From positions 1-33,613 of the forward strand of contig NZ_JAGKJI010000065.1 in NCBI RefSeq assembly GCF_020329485.1: a stretch of 33,613 nt of DNA, read 5' to 3'. The position numbers were made by a program, and so were the translations under genes. Within the stretch, counting starts at the first letter, position 1. Each line of letters opens with the position of its first letter. Positions 7,245-16,489 of the stretch are shown here, piece by piece. The notes beneath the pieces were generated by a model that saw nothing but the letters and a program-made list of their open reading frames with translations, was not told where the DNA came from and ran no database searches. The DNA comes from Bradyrhizobium cenepequi. GTDB lineage: Bacteria > Pseudomonadota > Alphaproteobacteria > Rhizobiales > Xanthobacteraceae.

Positions 7245-7658
7245 ATGGTTGAGCATATAGTTGACGCTTCGGAGCCGCGGGGTCGGGTGGAGATCCACGT
7301 GGGTGGGGGACATCGCCGGCGGTGGAGCGACGAGATCAAGGGGCGGATCGTGGCGGAGTCGTATGCGCCGGGCGCGGTCGTGTCCGAGGTGGCGCGACGG
7401 CACGGTATGTCGCCGCAACACCTGTTCGTTTGGCGCAAGGCGGCACGCGCCGGCATGCTGAGCCTGCCGGCCGACGAGGCGCCACTGTTCGTTCCGGTTG
7501 TGACGGAGCAGCGCCCCGCTGTGACGGTCGCGGAAGCGGCAACGCGGAGCTCGACAACGATCACCATCGAGATTGGCGGTGCGGTGGTTCACGCGGCGGC
7601 CGGGGTTAACCCGGCATGGCTGCGCGATGTGTTGCGGGCCGTGAGGGCGGCAACGTGA
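7245..7658 (+). CDS. tnpA: IS66 TnpA (Orf1)
   Basis: A 137-residue protein. After a short lead it shows the helix-turn-helix of IS66 Orf1: RRRWSDEIKGRIVAESYAPG, then 'VVSEVARRHGMSPQHLFVWR'. A variable linker follows, and then a short C-terminal segment ending in NPAWLRDVLRAVRAAT. It probably binds the element ends and is required with TnpB for transposition. It overlaps tnpB by GTGA, the usual IS66 coupling. The ATG at 7245 is 83 bases inside the element's left tip. It appears intact. Confidence 0.9.
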   Translation: MVEHIVDASEPRGRVEIHVGGGHRRRWSDEIKGRIVAESYAPGAVVSEVARRHGMSPQHLFVWRKAARAGMLSLPADEAPLFVPVVTEQRPAVTVAEAATRSSTTITIEIGGAVVHAAAGVNPAWLRDVLRAVRAAT

Positions 7659-8008
7659 TCGCGGCGTCGGCGGGCGTGAAGGTCATGGTCGCGACGAAGC
7701 CGGTTGACTTCCGCAAAGGTGCCGACGGTCTCGCCGCGCTGGTGCGCGAGCAACTCCGCCATGATCCATTCGCGGGAACGATTTTTGTCTTCCGCTCGAA
7801 GCGAGCGGACCGTTTGAAGATTTTGGCCTGGGACGGGTCCGGACTTGTGCTGCTGTGGAAGCGGCTCGAGCATAACGCGTTCCGGTGGCCGCCGATCAGC
7901 GATGGCGTGATGCGGCTCTCCGCCTCGCAGCTCGCCGCGCTGATGGACGGCCTGGATTGGTCGCGTCTGCATGCCCGCGACGTTGCGCCGCCGACCGCAA
8001 CGTCGTGA
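7655..8008 (+). CDS. tnpB: IS66 TnpB (Orf2)
   Basis: A 117-residue protein from GTG 7655, overlapping the tnpA stop. It carries the family signature 'VMVATKPVDFRKGADGLAAL', then 'GTIFVFRSKRADRLKILAWD' and 'GLVLLWKRLEHNAFRWP'. IS66 TnpB proteins are about 115-120 residues, so this is full length. It is an accessory protein essential in the family, though its exact activity is unknown. Upstream in-frame starts such as 7616 would lie inside tnpA; the GTGA overlap supports 7655. Confidence 0.92.
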   Translation: MIAASAGVKVMVATKPVDFRKGADGLAALVREQLRHDPFAGTIFVFRSKRADRLKILAWDGSGLVLLWKRLEHNAFRWPPISDGVMRLSASQLAALMDGLDWSRLHARDVAPPTATS

Positions 8009-8079
8009 GCCCTGCGACGGATTGAATCAGGTCGGCGGCGGTATTCCACAACGGCCCACGAATCAGGTTGAGTGGGGGC

Positions 8080-9684
8080 GTGAGCGAGACCGCAGATCAG
8101 CTTCCGACCGATATCGATGCGCTGCAAGCGCTGGTCGCGGCGGCGCGCGCGGAGCGCGACAGCGCGATCGCAAAGTGCGACGCTGCGATCGCAGAGCGCG
8201 ACGACGCGCTGTCGCAGATGGATCGTCTGCGGCACCTCTTGCGCCAGCTGCAACGCGCGCAGTTCGGCCGCAGCTCGGAGAAGCTCGATCCTGAGCAATT
8301 GCAGCTGGCGCTCGAGGATATCGAGCAGGCCGTGGCCGGCGACGAGGCGGTCGAGGACAAGAAGGATCCTGCGGGCGCTCGCAGGCGCGCCAACAAGCGT
8401 CGCGCCAGTCGCGGCGCGCTTCCGGCCCATCTGCCGCACATCGATGTCACGATTGCCCCGGAAGATACTAACTGCCCGTGCTGCCGCGCGCCGATGCATG
8501 TGATCGGCGAGGAAACGTCCAAGCGGCTCGACGTCGTTCCGGCGCAGTTCCGCGTGATCGTCACCCATCGTCCCAAATATGCCTGCCGGGCCTGCACGGA
8601 TGGCGTGGTTCAGGCACCAGCACCGGAGCGGCTGATCAAGGGCGGTCTGCCGACCGAGGCGATGGTCGCCCATGTGGTGGTCGCCAAATATGCCTGGCAT
8701 CTGCCGCTCTATCGGCAGGCTCAGATGCTGCTGGCGCAGGGCATCGACATCAAACGCGCGGTGCTTGCGTTCTGGGTGGGCTATGCGGCCGCGGAGCTTC
8801 ATCCGCTGTGGCTGCGGCTGCGCGAGATCATCTTGACCGCGGGCAAGATCGCGGTCGACGAGACCACGGCGCCGGTGCTGGATCCTGGCCGCGGCCGCAC
8901 CAAGAAGGGCTTCTTCTGGGCGATCGCGCGCGACGATCGGCCATGGGGCGGGACTGACCCGCCGGCAGTCGCCTACACCTATGCGCCCGGTCGTGGCGCC
9001 GTCCATGCGCTCAAGCTGCTCGACGGCTATCGCGGCATCGTGCAATGCGACGGCTATAGCGTCTACAAGACCATTGCCGAAACCGCGCCTGACGCGGCGA
9101 TCACGCTGGCTTTCTGCTGGGCGCACCTGCGGCGGCGGTTCTTCGACGTTGTCCAGGCCGGTTCTGCCCCGATCGCCAGCGAGGCGCTCGCGCGTATCGC
9201 TGCTCTCTATGCCATCGAGAAGACGATCAGGGGTCGCAGCGCCGATGAACGCTATGCCGTCCGCCACGAACGCAGCAAGCCCCTCGTGCTGGCGCTCAAG
9301 GCCTGGTTCGAGCATGAACTCACCCGCGTCTCGGGCAAGGCGACGATCGCTGAGCATATCCGCTACGCCTTGAACCACTGGGACGGGCTCACGCGGTTCC
9401 TCGACGACGGCCGCATCGAGCTCGACTCGAATATAGTCGAGCGAAGCATCCGCCCTCTTGTCCTCAATCGCAAGAATGCGTTGTTCGCGGGGCATGATCA
9501 GGGCGCGGAGAACTGGGCCTGCATCGCTTCGCTGATCGAGACCTGCAAGCTCTGCGGTGTCGAGCCCCAGGCCTACCTGACCGACGTTCTCACCAAGCTT
9601 GTCAATCTCTGGCCGACCTCCCGCCTGGATGAACTCATGCCTTGGGCGTGGGCCAAAGGGCACGCGGCACAGCTCGCCGCTTGA
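8080..9684 (+). CDS. tnpC: IS66 transposase TnpC
   Basis: About 534 residues from GTG 8080 (GGGGGC just ahead; a TTG at 8068 is possible). In order: an N-terminal coiled coil with a leucine-rich part ending in 'RAQFGRSSEKL'; a zinc-finger region with CPCC and CRAC; then the DDE core 'KIAVDETTAPVLDPG', 'GIVQCDGYSVYK' and 'CWAHLRRRFFDV'; and 'RIELDSNIVERSIRPLVLNR' with the catalytic glutamate. The tail is 'DELMPWAWAKGHAAQLAA'. It is full length and apparently intact, so it may be active. It is the third gene after tnpA and tnpB, with a 71-base gap from tnpB. Confidence 0.93.
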   Translation: MSETADQLPTDIDALQALVAAARAERDSAIAKCDAAIAERDDALSQMDRLRHLLRQLQRAQFGRSSEKLDPEQLQLALEDIEQAVAGDEAVEDKKDPAGARRRANKRRASRGALPAHLPHIDVTIAPEDTNCPCCRAPMHVIGEETSKRLDVVPAQFRVIVTHRPKYACRACTDGVVQAPAPERLIKGGLPTEAMVAHVVVAKYAWHLPLYRQAQMLLAQGIDIKRAVLAFWVGYAAAELHPLWLRLREIILTAGKIAVDETTAPVLDPGRGRTKKGFFWAIARDDRPWGGTDPPAVAYTYAPGRGAVHALKLLDGYRGIVQCDGYSVYKTIAETAPDAAITLAFCWAHLRRRFFDVVQAGSAPIASEALARIAALYAIEKTIRGRSADERYAVRHERSKPLVLALKAWFEHELTRVSGKATIAEHIRYALNHWDGLTRFLDDGRIELDSNIVERSIRPLVLNRKNALFAGHDQGAENWACIASLIETCKLCGVEPQAYLTDVLTKLVNLWPTSRLDELMPWAWAKGHAAQLAA

Positions 9685-9685
9685 C

Positions 9686-9978
9686 GAGCTCGGATCCTGG
9701 ATCGCGGCCGTTCCGGAGGGTCTTGTCGCCACCGGCTCGGCGCCGTCCGGCAGCTTCAACAAACCGTCGCGGGCCGCCTTGCGCCAGGCCGAAAGTTGCT
9801 GCGGCGAGATCTCGTGCCGACGCGCGACCTCCGAAACTACCGCGCCCGGCGCGTAGGATTCCGCCACGATCTGCGCCTTGACATCGTCGCTCCAACGACG
9901 GCGCAGGCGCCAAGCCTGTAACGCGTCAACAATATCCGTAATCACGTTGCGATCCGCTCTCTTTATGACGGAACGCAT
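9686..9978 (-). pseudogene. tnpA: Second IS66 tnpA, N-terminal fragment
   Basis: From the ATG at 9978 on the minus strand: MRSVIKRADRNVITDIVDAL, then 'RRRWSDDVKAQIVAESYAPG' and 'ISPQQLSAWRKAARDGLLKL', clearly an IS66 Orf1 but distinct from the plus-strand copy. Homology stops near 9686, right beside the tnpC stop at 9684. The fragment runs into the element's right tip at 10028. It shows that a second IS66 element contributed the right end of the hybrid. Confidence 0.85.
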
Positions 9979-10028
9979 ATTGCAGGCCAAGCCCGCCTAC
10001 AACAAGGTGGTGGGAAATGATCGCTTAC

Positions 10029-10036
10029 TGTCCTTG
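10029..10036. repeat. Target-site duplication, right copy
   Basis: TGTCCTTG follows CGCTTAC, the right tip of the hybrid IS66 element, and matches 7154-7161 exactly. Confidence 0.9.
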
Positions 10037-10668
10037 AGGGCCATTCGAAGTTCGTACGCGCGCTGCTTGCTGGTGATGCCAACCTCTCTAGCCTTTTCGC
10101 CCCACTCCTCGGTGCTCAGCCCGGAGGCTCCTGCCTCGTGGAGTAGACGGAGCATGACCCGTTGATTTGTGGAAAGCCTCGGCTCGGCAGGCTGGGCAGA
10201 TTGCCCACCCTCTGCCTCGGTCACGACGTTGACGGTGATCGGGTCGCCGTCCTCGTCATGCCCAAACTCAAACACCTCAGATTTGAATGAGAACAGCTGG
10301 CCTTCCGGCGCGTCATTCGCCTTGGTGACTGTGGCGGTCTTTACCTCGTTGCCGGCAATCTCCACCATCATGTCAACGTCGCCATAGATCGCATTTGATC
10401 CTCTGGCGCCCTTGCTCTCATCCTTGCCGGTGTGGCCGATCAGAGCGACATGGGGGCCGCCCAGTTCGTCCTTGATCCGGTGGATATTCGCAAAGACCCT
10501 GCCCTGGTCCTTGGCGCTGTTCTCGTCACCGCCGCCCGCGGCAATCAGCTTGGCGAAGGTGTCAAAGACTAGGATCCCGGCCATTGGCACGTCGAGGAGT
10601 GCGAAATACTTCTCGGCGCGCTGCACTGCCTCAACCCCATTGGGACGGTGGCCGGGTTCATCAGGTCA
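10029..10668 (-). pseudogene. AAA/RecA-like ATPase (RepA/AAA_25 type), 5'-truncated and split by IS66
   Basis: The minus strand reads 'GILVFDTFAKLIAAGGGDEN' (Walker B-like, with the D after hydrophobics), then 'KDQGRVFANIHRIKDELGG', 'VALIGHTGKDESKGARGSN' and 'ATVTKANDAPEGQLF', followed by a winged-helix-like end 'TNQRVMLRLLHEAGASGL'. This is the AAA_25/RepA-helicase fold found in phage and plasmid replication modules. The N-terminal Walker A half is missing, and an in-frame TGA lies about 15 codons upstream of the GTG at 10626. The last 19 codons are on the far side of the IS66 element, at 7161-7104. Confidence 0.8.
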
Positions 10669-10983
10669 AGCATGGCCTCGACTTGGCGACGAAGTGACAT
10701 CATGCAGCGTTGGGGACTGCTCCTCAGCTGGAGCGTTAGCGGTTGCCCAGTATGATATCGCTCTCCCCCACTCGTCCGTGCAGATACCTACCAGCCATTA
10801 GGTAGCTCCATCAGCATGCTCTATTGGACGTCCGCGCCATCAACTCGATATCGTATGGCACTTTCAGTGCAGTGGCCCACTCGGACCATAGGCACTATTC
10901 GCCTTCGCGTCAGGAGTGCAGCAGACCAAAAGCATCTTGATCCGCAGTGCCCGGTTTATAAGTTCACGCCTAGCCTTGAGGAC
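10669..10983. other. No supported gene
   Basis: Sequence upstream of the truncated ATPase and downstream of the porin pseudogene. The frames do not look coding, apart from a possible few more residues of the ATPase in shifted frame near 10680-10720. It is probably a deletion junction. Confidence 0.35.
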
Positions 10984-12595
10984 TTAGAAGAATATCGACG
11001 TGGACACCAACAAGTTCAGAGCATGTCCCGTTTGGCGCGTGTGTGTAATGCTCGTCGGGTTGTTGATGTATGCCAGTCCTACGCTTGCATATATCCCGGG
11101 TGCCAGATGCGCGGTATAGGTTCCCGAGATCGCTGTGCTGTCGCGATGCACGAGATTCCCTTTAGCCAAGGCAGCATCCACTGCAAAATTGCTCCAGACG
11201 GTGTTAGTGGCAACAATAGCAATCTGATCACTGGGCCGGCTGTCAAACAGTCCCTTCGCATAGAGACGAGCCTCGTAATATTGATTGACTCTATTTAGGT
11301 AAGGCGGAGCGTACATTACAGAGAACCCACCATAGATACCACGATATGCCGAGCCCTGGACATCAGACTGCCAAAGTTGCCTGTCCGCAGCGACGTAGTA
11401 CACGCTGTTCGCGTTGGCTCTCGGTTGCTTCGGATAGTGGAAGTTCGTGTAGCTGCTGTTGTTGAAACCGGCGCCGGCCCGCAACCAAGTCTCGGGTAGG
11501 CCCGGAGCAGCTTTGTTCTTGTAGCCAGTTTCATCAAGCAAAAGAATGCCCGCGTTGGCCGTGCTCCAGTTTAGGCCGGTGGGATTTTCGGTTATCTGCG
11601 CATATTGACCGTCTGGACTGAGTGAACGCTGGATTGAGGCCTTGTTGTATACGCGATCATCAAAATTGTACTTCACGTTGAGAGCTGGCGTGGGCGCGGC
11701 ATTGTTGCTCATGCCTGCTTGATATAGGATATTCGACGAGGGCCCCAAAACGCTTGCTCCTGCGCTCCCTCCTACCACTGTGCCTGCGAACTCATTTTGA
11801 TTTCTGAGATAACCCATTTTGAGTTCGAGTTTCCTGTCGAGAAACGTTTGGTAGTAGGCAATTATGTTGATTCCCAGTCTATCTGGCCCCCCGGGTTTCC
11901 ATGTCCAGTATTGCTGCTCGGCTCCCACGATGATCTGACCATCTGGAATTCCAAAGCGGCTGAGATCGTAGGTCACAATCATGAAAATTTATGGTACTAA
12001 ATGTCGGATTCTGGCCCATATATAGCTGATTGGCGGTGGTGGCTCTGGCTGCATTTGGCAGTTGATTGTCTACGAGGCTGTTTACTGTCCCGCCAACGTA
12101 GCCGATCCCGACGTTTGCCAACGCGGACCTAACGCCGCCTTTATCCTGATCTATCGTATCGGCAGGACCAGGTATATTGAGCCACATACCTTTTTCGCGG
12201 AGGTTCTCGAATTTTGCGAATGGGTCGATATCCTTTTGAGTTCTGTTCTTAGCAACTTCAGCCGCACTGTCGCACTTTGCGGTAGGCGTACCGGCAGTTT
12301 GTGCTAGCGCCGAGTTACCGACGAGAAGCGTTGCTCGTTTGAGCCGGCAGCTTCGGAGTTTCGTGGCCGGATCGGACTCCCTTTGAATTCTTCTTTTAGC
12401 AACCTCATCCGGAATGTCGCTTCTTGGCTTAGGCACGTTGGCAGTTTGTGCCAGCGCCGAACTGCCGACGAGACTCGCTGCTAGGGAGAGTGCGATAGCA
12501 AGTTCTCTTTGTTTCGTAGTTGATCGAAAGCTGAAAACGGGTGCCGCAGCCGAGTTTATCCGAATCGATGTCGCCACGACAAAGCAACCATGCAT
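10984..12595 (-). pseudogene. OprB-type carbohydrate porin, frameshifted
   Basis: The minus strand carries an N-terminal half from ATG 12595 (CGGAG upstream) with signal peptide 'RELAIALSLAASLVGSSALA' cut after ALAQ, then 'KFENLREKGMWLNIPG' and 'GYVGGTVNSLVDNQLPNAA'. Near 11985 the frame shifts to 'VTYDLSRFGIPDGQIIVGAE', followed by long beta-barrel sequence such as 'YYVAADRQLWQ' and 'GIYGGFSVMYAPP', and it ends in the outer-membrane signature 'LNLLVSTSIFF'. That is the OprB family of outer-membrane porins. One frameshift and a 147-base internal duplication of the signal-peptide region mark it as a pseudogene. Confidence 0.75.
12179..12472 (-). repeat. Tandem duplication within the porin leader
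   Basis: Two 147-base units (12326-12472 and about 12179-12325) encode related peptides: LVGSSALAQT with DEVAKRRIQRESDP, and LVGNSALAQT with AEVAKNRTQKDIDP. The copies have diverged at DNA level. The duplication keeps frame and repeats the signal-peptidase site. Confidence 0.65.
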
Positions 12596-13097
12596 AGTGA
12601 ACTCCGCGTCCGTATTGCTAGACTTGAATGGATTGCGCTCTGGCCTGATTGGCCCAGAGCTGACCCGCAACTTTTTGGCGTCTGAAGGCGGCCGGGGTGA
12701 CGCTTGACAGCAATCGGCCCGTCTATCCCAGCGAGACCCGCTGAACCTTCCCGAGCCTCGTCACCGGCTGGCACGACATGGCATGGTCGACAACGCACGT
12801 GTCGAGCACGCCACAACGCCGCCAAGCTAAATCGACAGTTCCAACGCAGTTCTGCTGCGCTGCCTCGGCGTCGAGAGCGACCGGCTTTGTTCGGCACATT
12901 CGCTCGGCAAGACATGGGCGACGGGTCGGCGGAGCCTCGCTGTCCTCGCCACCAATACAGTGCCAACGACCCGCCTCTTCCATAAGGATGAGGATTTCGG
13001 CCATGGAGCATCCTGGTCGAAGAAGACGTCTCCTTCGATAAGATAGCAGTCGCCAGAAATCGGGGCAGGCTCGCACGCCAGCAACGACGCGTTGGTT
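12596..13097. other. No supported gene
   Basis: Mixed-frame sequence between the porin start and the PEP-mutase fragment. The open frames here have shadow-like arginine- and serine-rich composition and no motif that I recognise. Confidence 0.35.
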
Positions 13098-13277
13098 CCA
13101 TGGAGCTTCGTTGGCATCGCGGTAGCCGAGAGACGAGGCAACTGACAGGCCCGAAGCCCAGAAACCTTTGAAGCCTGCGCGCTCGGCGATCGCGCCCGAA
13201 AGCGCATCATGGGCTTCCGTAAGAAGGGAGAGATCGCGGTTGGACGAGATTTGATAGCTGCAGGCAACGCATTGCAT
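13098..13277 (-). pseudogene. Fragment of a PEP mutase/isocitrate lyase superfamily protein
   Basis: About 50 residues on the minus strand, 'SSNRDLSLLTEAHDALSGAI', 'AERAGFKGFWASGLSVASSL' and 'GYRDANEA'. They match the N-terminal region of phosphoenolpyruvate phosphomutase-like enzymes ('EAHnglSa.iveeAGFkgiWaSGLsisaslGvrD.NEas'). The catalytic EDK..PK part and the rest of the barrel are missing and the frame dissolves after 13098. In intact enzymes the family makes or breaks carbon-phosphorus bonds. Only a relic remains here. Confidence 0.6.
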
Positions 13278-13624
13278 CCATCAAGTAAGTTGGCGCGGCC
13301 AAATCTATCTTGCATCCCCGAGCTCCTCAGCGTGTGTACCCGCGCGACGTTCATTGGCCACCGATTGCCATGTGTGCGGCATCTCCACCAACTGCTAAGG
13401 TTAGTAGTTCTGGGTCGCAACGCGTTGCCTGTTGATACAGGGATCGTGGCTATTACGCCGCTCGGGTCGAAACCGTTCCGGCATCTAGACGCACTCTGCC
13501 GATGCTGGCATCGTCCGGTGGAAATCGGGCGTCGGTCACTCGTGAGCGCTGCAGCCGCTCAGCTTTTTACGCGCCTATCTCTCGGCGGAAACGCAGTTAG
13601 ACCGCGACGTTGTTGATCTTCATC
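13278..13624. other. No supported gene
   Basis: Between the PEP-mutase fragment and the IS66 remnant. No frame has support and no RNA or repeat is evident. Confidence 0.35.
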
Positions 13625-13860
13625 GTAAGCGTCGTTCTCAGGCGACGGCTTTGAGGGTTGCCCGGATAGGCCCAGGGAAGAAGTTAGTCGAGTTCGCGGT
13701 TCGGGTGACCATTAACGATCCTCCTCTGGACGTCGGTGACATAGGCGAGAGGATCAACATCCATTGATCTTGCAGGCTTATGCCGATCGCCGAACTGAGC
13801 CGGACGGGCTTGTTTTCTCTGATATTCACCGTGAGCGGCGTGTAATTGGCTCGACATAGT
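13625..13860 (-). pseudogene. IS66 transposase C-terminal remnant with element tip
   Basis: The minus strand shows 'CKING', an extra base, then 'VDPLAYVTDVQRRIVNGHPN', 'RELD', a stop, and 'LLPWAYPGNP'. These are the C-terminal residues of an IS66 TnpC, different from the copy at 8080. GTAAGCG at 13625-13631 is the IS66 tip just beyond it. The rest of the element is gone. Confidence 0.7.
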
Positions 13861-14393
13861 TGGCCTTGTGCTCCGCTTTCGACTGCGGAGGCCAGGACAT
13901 GATTGCAGAAGAGTATTTGGGTACTAGCCGACTATTCCGGCGCGTGAAGAGTGGACCCCGCCGACAGCTCGTCGAGCTCAAAGTGGCGCGTCTCGTGAAG
14001 GGATGGACTTGCTGGCCACGGCAACTGGCGATGCCGGGCTCGATACGAGCCTAAAAGTCAATCCGGGAAATAGCGACTGGCTCGCATTCGGCCGCCGGCA
14101 AATGGAAGATTATTCGCAGGATTCTTCTGAATGGTGGGAAAATGCTGCGCCATGGCCGATGAAGACGAGAACTATTGCTTCGCGGTGGCGCTATGATGTA
14201 GGAGCCGGCCATGCGCAAAAAGCGTCACATCGCGCCGCTCATACGAGCTGCTGACCAAACGATGGGGCAACGTTGCGGATAACGATATTATCGACGGTCG
14301 CGGCTCGCTGCAGCTCTTGAGCATCGTGTGGTGTCGCGTGAACGAGAAAAGCCAATGCGGACCGGGGCGTCGACCGAGGGATGATGGAGATTG
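13861..14393. other. No supported gene
   Basis: About 530 bases ahead of the membrane protein at 14394. No coding frame is convincing; the promoter of the downstream gene is presumably near the right end, but no consensus is clear. Confidence 0.35.
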
Positions 14394-14819
14394 ATGGATC
14401 AAGCGGCCGTTTCAGACTTGCCGCCGGTCTTGCGCAGGTCGTCAAGACGCGTTTCGTGGGTTTTAGTGCTCGTAGTTGTCCTCGTTGGCCTGTGCGCTGC
14501 CTATTTTTGGACAAACGTCGGACAATTTGCCGAGACGTCGGCGGCCTGTGAAGTCACCCCAATGCTAGGCTTGTCACCTCAGGACAGGGTAGTCCTGTCG
14601 GAGATTAAGTCGGGACAACAGAAGGCTATCGATGAGATCGCGGAAATCAACCGCAGCGTCACTGCCCAGCTGGCCGATTTAACACGAATCTCGGATCAAA
14701 TCGCAGCGCTAACTTTACGAATCGACTCGTTGCGGAATCCAGCACCGTCTAAACCACAAGGGCCAGTTTCCGTCGGGGGCGCGCCAGCGAACTTAGGACC
14801 GAAGACGGACGAGCCTTGA
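14394..14819 (+). CDS. Single-pass membrane protein with coiled coil, unknown function
   Basis: ATG 14394 is chosen (GATGGAGATTG upstream; a second ATG lies three bases earlier). The 141-residue product starts MDQAAVSDLPPVLRRSSRRV and has one membrane segment (VSWVLVLVVVLVGLCAAYF, about residues 20-38). Then come 'SPQDRVVLSEIKSGQQKAID' and a heptad-like helix through 'LADLTRISDQIAALTLRIDS', with a proline-rich end. The arginines before the membrane segment suggest a cytoplasmic N-terminus and a periplasmic coiled coil. It stands alone among pseudogenes yet is open and protein-like. No family is recognised. Confidence 0.65.
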   Translation: MDQAAVSDLPPVLRRSSRRVSWVLVLVVVLVGLCAAYFWTNVGQFAETSAACEVTPMLGLSPQDRVVLSEIKSGQQKAIDEIAEINRSVTAQLADLTRISDQIAALTLRIDSLRNPAPSKPQGPVSVGGAPANLGPKTDEP

Positions 14820-14910
14820 TGACGTCCGAGAGTGCTACAGGCTAATCCAGCCCGCCACCTGCCGTTCGACAAGGTTGATCGTTTTTCAAAGCGGCCTGTG
14901 GGCGATTAAG

Positions 14911-15048
14911 ATGCCCAACGCTTACGGCGACGCCGGGGTCTCCAACGTGACGCTCGCCGAGATCGTCGCCATCATTGCCGCAGCCGGCGGCAGTCTGGGT
15001 CAGATTCCACAGAACCATTTCTACATGATCGAGGCGCCGTCCTGTTAG
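14911..15048 (+). CDS. Short ORF, possibly a gene fragment
   Basis: 45 residues from ATG 14911: MPNAYGDAGVSNVTLAEIVA, then an alanine/glycine-rich stretch 'IIAAAGGSLGQIPQNHFYM'. The composition is protein-like, but no family is recognised and the upstream ribosome binding site is weak (GATTAAG). It could be the end of a longer lost gene. Confidence 0.3.
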   Translation: MPNAYGDAGVSNVTLAEIVAIIAAAGGSLGQIPQNHFYMIEAPSC

Positions 15049-15091
15049 CGACGAGCGGTGATGCTTTTTGACGCTCACGCTGCCTATTTTG

Positions 15092-16432
15092 CTAATAGGG
15101 TGAGCGGTCGAGATAAGCGTCGAATGCGGCAGCAATAGCGCGAATCACAAAGCGGTGCTCCGGCCTCACGCGGATGAAGCCCTTTTCGATGTCCACTATT
15201 CCGTCCTCGGCGAGCATCGCCAAGCGTTCAGCTGAATGGAGAACATGGATCTCATAAAATCCGTGGGCGGCACAGATTGCCGGCACGTCGGCCTCCAAAT
15301 CGCACATCAGCCGCTCGATGATTGCGGCTCGGACGCGGTCTTCATCGGTGAGACGGTAGCCTTTTGACGTCGCCAGACGGCCAGCTCTGATGTGCCGGCT
15401 GTAGCAACTTCGTTCTGGACGTAACCGTCGCCGAGACGGCCGATAGCCGACGTGCCGAAGCCGATCAGGGTTTTGCAGGTGTCGGCCGAGTAACCCAACG
15501 AGTTACGCCGCAGGCGACCGGCTCTCTGCGCCAGCGCGAGTTCGTCGTCCGGCAAGGCGAAATGGTCGAGCCCGATTTGGCGGTAGCCGGCGGCGACCAG
15601 CGTATCGGCCACGGCCGCGGCCTGTTCGGCGCGGGCAGCGTTTGTCCGGCAGCGCTGCCTCATCGATCAGGCGCTGACGTTTCATATACGAAGGAACATG
15701 CGCGTAGCCGAAAACCGCAAACCGGTCCGGGCGCATGGCCACCGCCGTCGTTGCGCTCTCGACGCAGGACTGCACCGTCTGATTGGGGAGACCGAAGATG
15801 AGATCGAAGTTGATGCGGCTTATTCCGTGCTGGCGCAGATTTTCGACGGCGGCGGCCGTCTGCGCCTCACTCTGGACCCGGTTGATCGCCTTTTGAACAA
15901 TGGGATCGAAGCTCTGCACGCCGAGGCTCGCGCGGTTCACGCCGGCTGCTTCTAAGGCTTCGGCCATCTCGACCGTGAACGCGCGCGGGTCGATCTCGAC
16001 GGCGATCGTAGCCGTTTTCCTGAACGCGAAGCGGCGGCGCAGGAGTTCCATCAGGGCCAAGAACTCCGCCGGCTCGATGAGGGTCGGCGTTCCGCCGCCG
16101 AAGTGCACGTCGCTCACGGGCAGCGCTTGCGGTGCTTGCTCCGCGACCAAACGGATCTCCTCACGCAGCACCGACACATAATTGAGGATCGGCGCATCCC
16201 GGCGAGTGATGGTCGTAGGGAAGCCGCAATACCAGCAGATCGACCGACAGAACGGAATGTGGAGATAGAGCGACACGGAGTCGTCAGCCGGCAGGCCCCC
16301 CAGCCATTTCTCACAATCCTTGGCGCCGACCGCCGCGGAGAACTCCGGAACAGTTGGATAGATGGTGTACCAAGGCAGGCGGGCATCGCAATACTTTTTG
16401 ACGATTGAGGTCTGCAACGGTTCCTGCCCCAT
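15092..16432 (-). pseudogene. hemN: Oxygen-independent coproporphyrinogen III oxidase, frameshifted copy
   Basis: Three minus-strand frames add up to HemN. The N-terminal frame from ATG 16432 has the radical-SAM cluster motif 'YLHIPFCRSICWYCGF' (CxxxCxxC), 'DVHFGGGTPTLIEP' and 'RASLGVQSFDPIVQKAINRV'. After a frameshift near 15645 comes 'RQIGLDHFALPDDELALAQR'. After a second near 15400 comes 'TSKGYRLTDEDRVRAA', then the C-terminal wing ending 'AFDAYLDRSPY' at 15092. HemN makes protoporphyrinogen IX without oxygen. An intact, clearly diverged paralogue sits at 29641. A FixK-type box lies 44 bases upstream, so this was once a microaerobically induced gene. Confidence 0.85.
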
Positions 16433-16475
16433 GCTTATATCACCACCACCCTAACCGCTGCGCTCTCCTGTGTCC

Positions 16476-16489
16476 TTGCGCTATATCAA
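16476..16489 (-). promoter_or_regulatory. FixK-type box upstream of the hemN pseudogene
   Basis: TTGCGCTATATCAA fits the bradyrhizobial FixK2 pattern TTG(A/C)-N6-(T/G)CAA. It is centred about 50 bases before the start codon, which leaves a short leader if transcription starts 40 bases from the centre. Confidence 0.6.

Larger units (their letters stand above)
7162..10028. mobile_element. Hybrid IS66-family element
   Basis: The element begins with GTAAGCG at 7162 and ends with CGCTTAC at 10028, both IS66-type tips, inside a perfect 8-bp duplication. It holds a full tnpA-tnpB-tnpC set on the plus strand. Where the usual right end should follow tnpC at 9684, it instead carries the left end and start of tnpA of a second, diverged IS66 element in reverse orientation. 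Both tips are therefore left ends. The flanking duplication indicates that the whole hybrid moved as one unit, or that the second piece replaced the right end afterwards. Confidence 0.85.

Noticed and set aside
7606..9990. A 794-codon open frame on the minus strand
   Set aside because: It is the antisense shadow of IS66 tnpB and tnpC; only its first part (9978-9686) is real, as an IS66 tnpA fragment.
12778..12800. NifA-type -24/-12 promoter at CTGGCACGACATGGCATGG
   Set aside because: The spacing between GG and GC is off and no gene follows in that direction.
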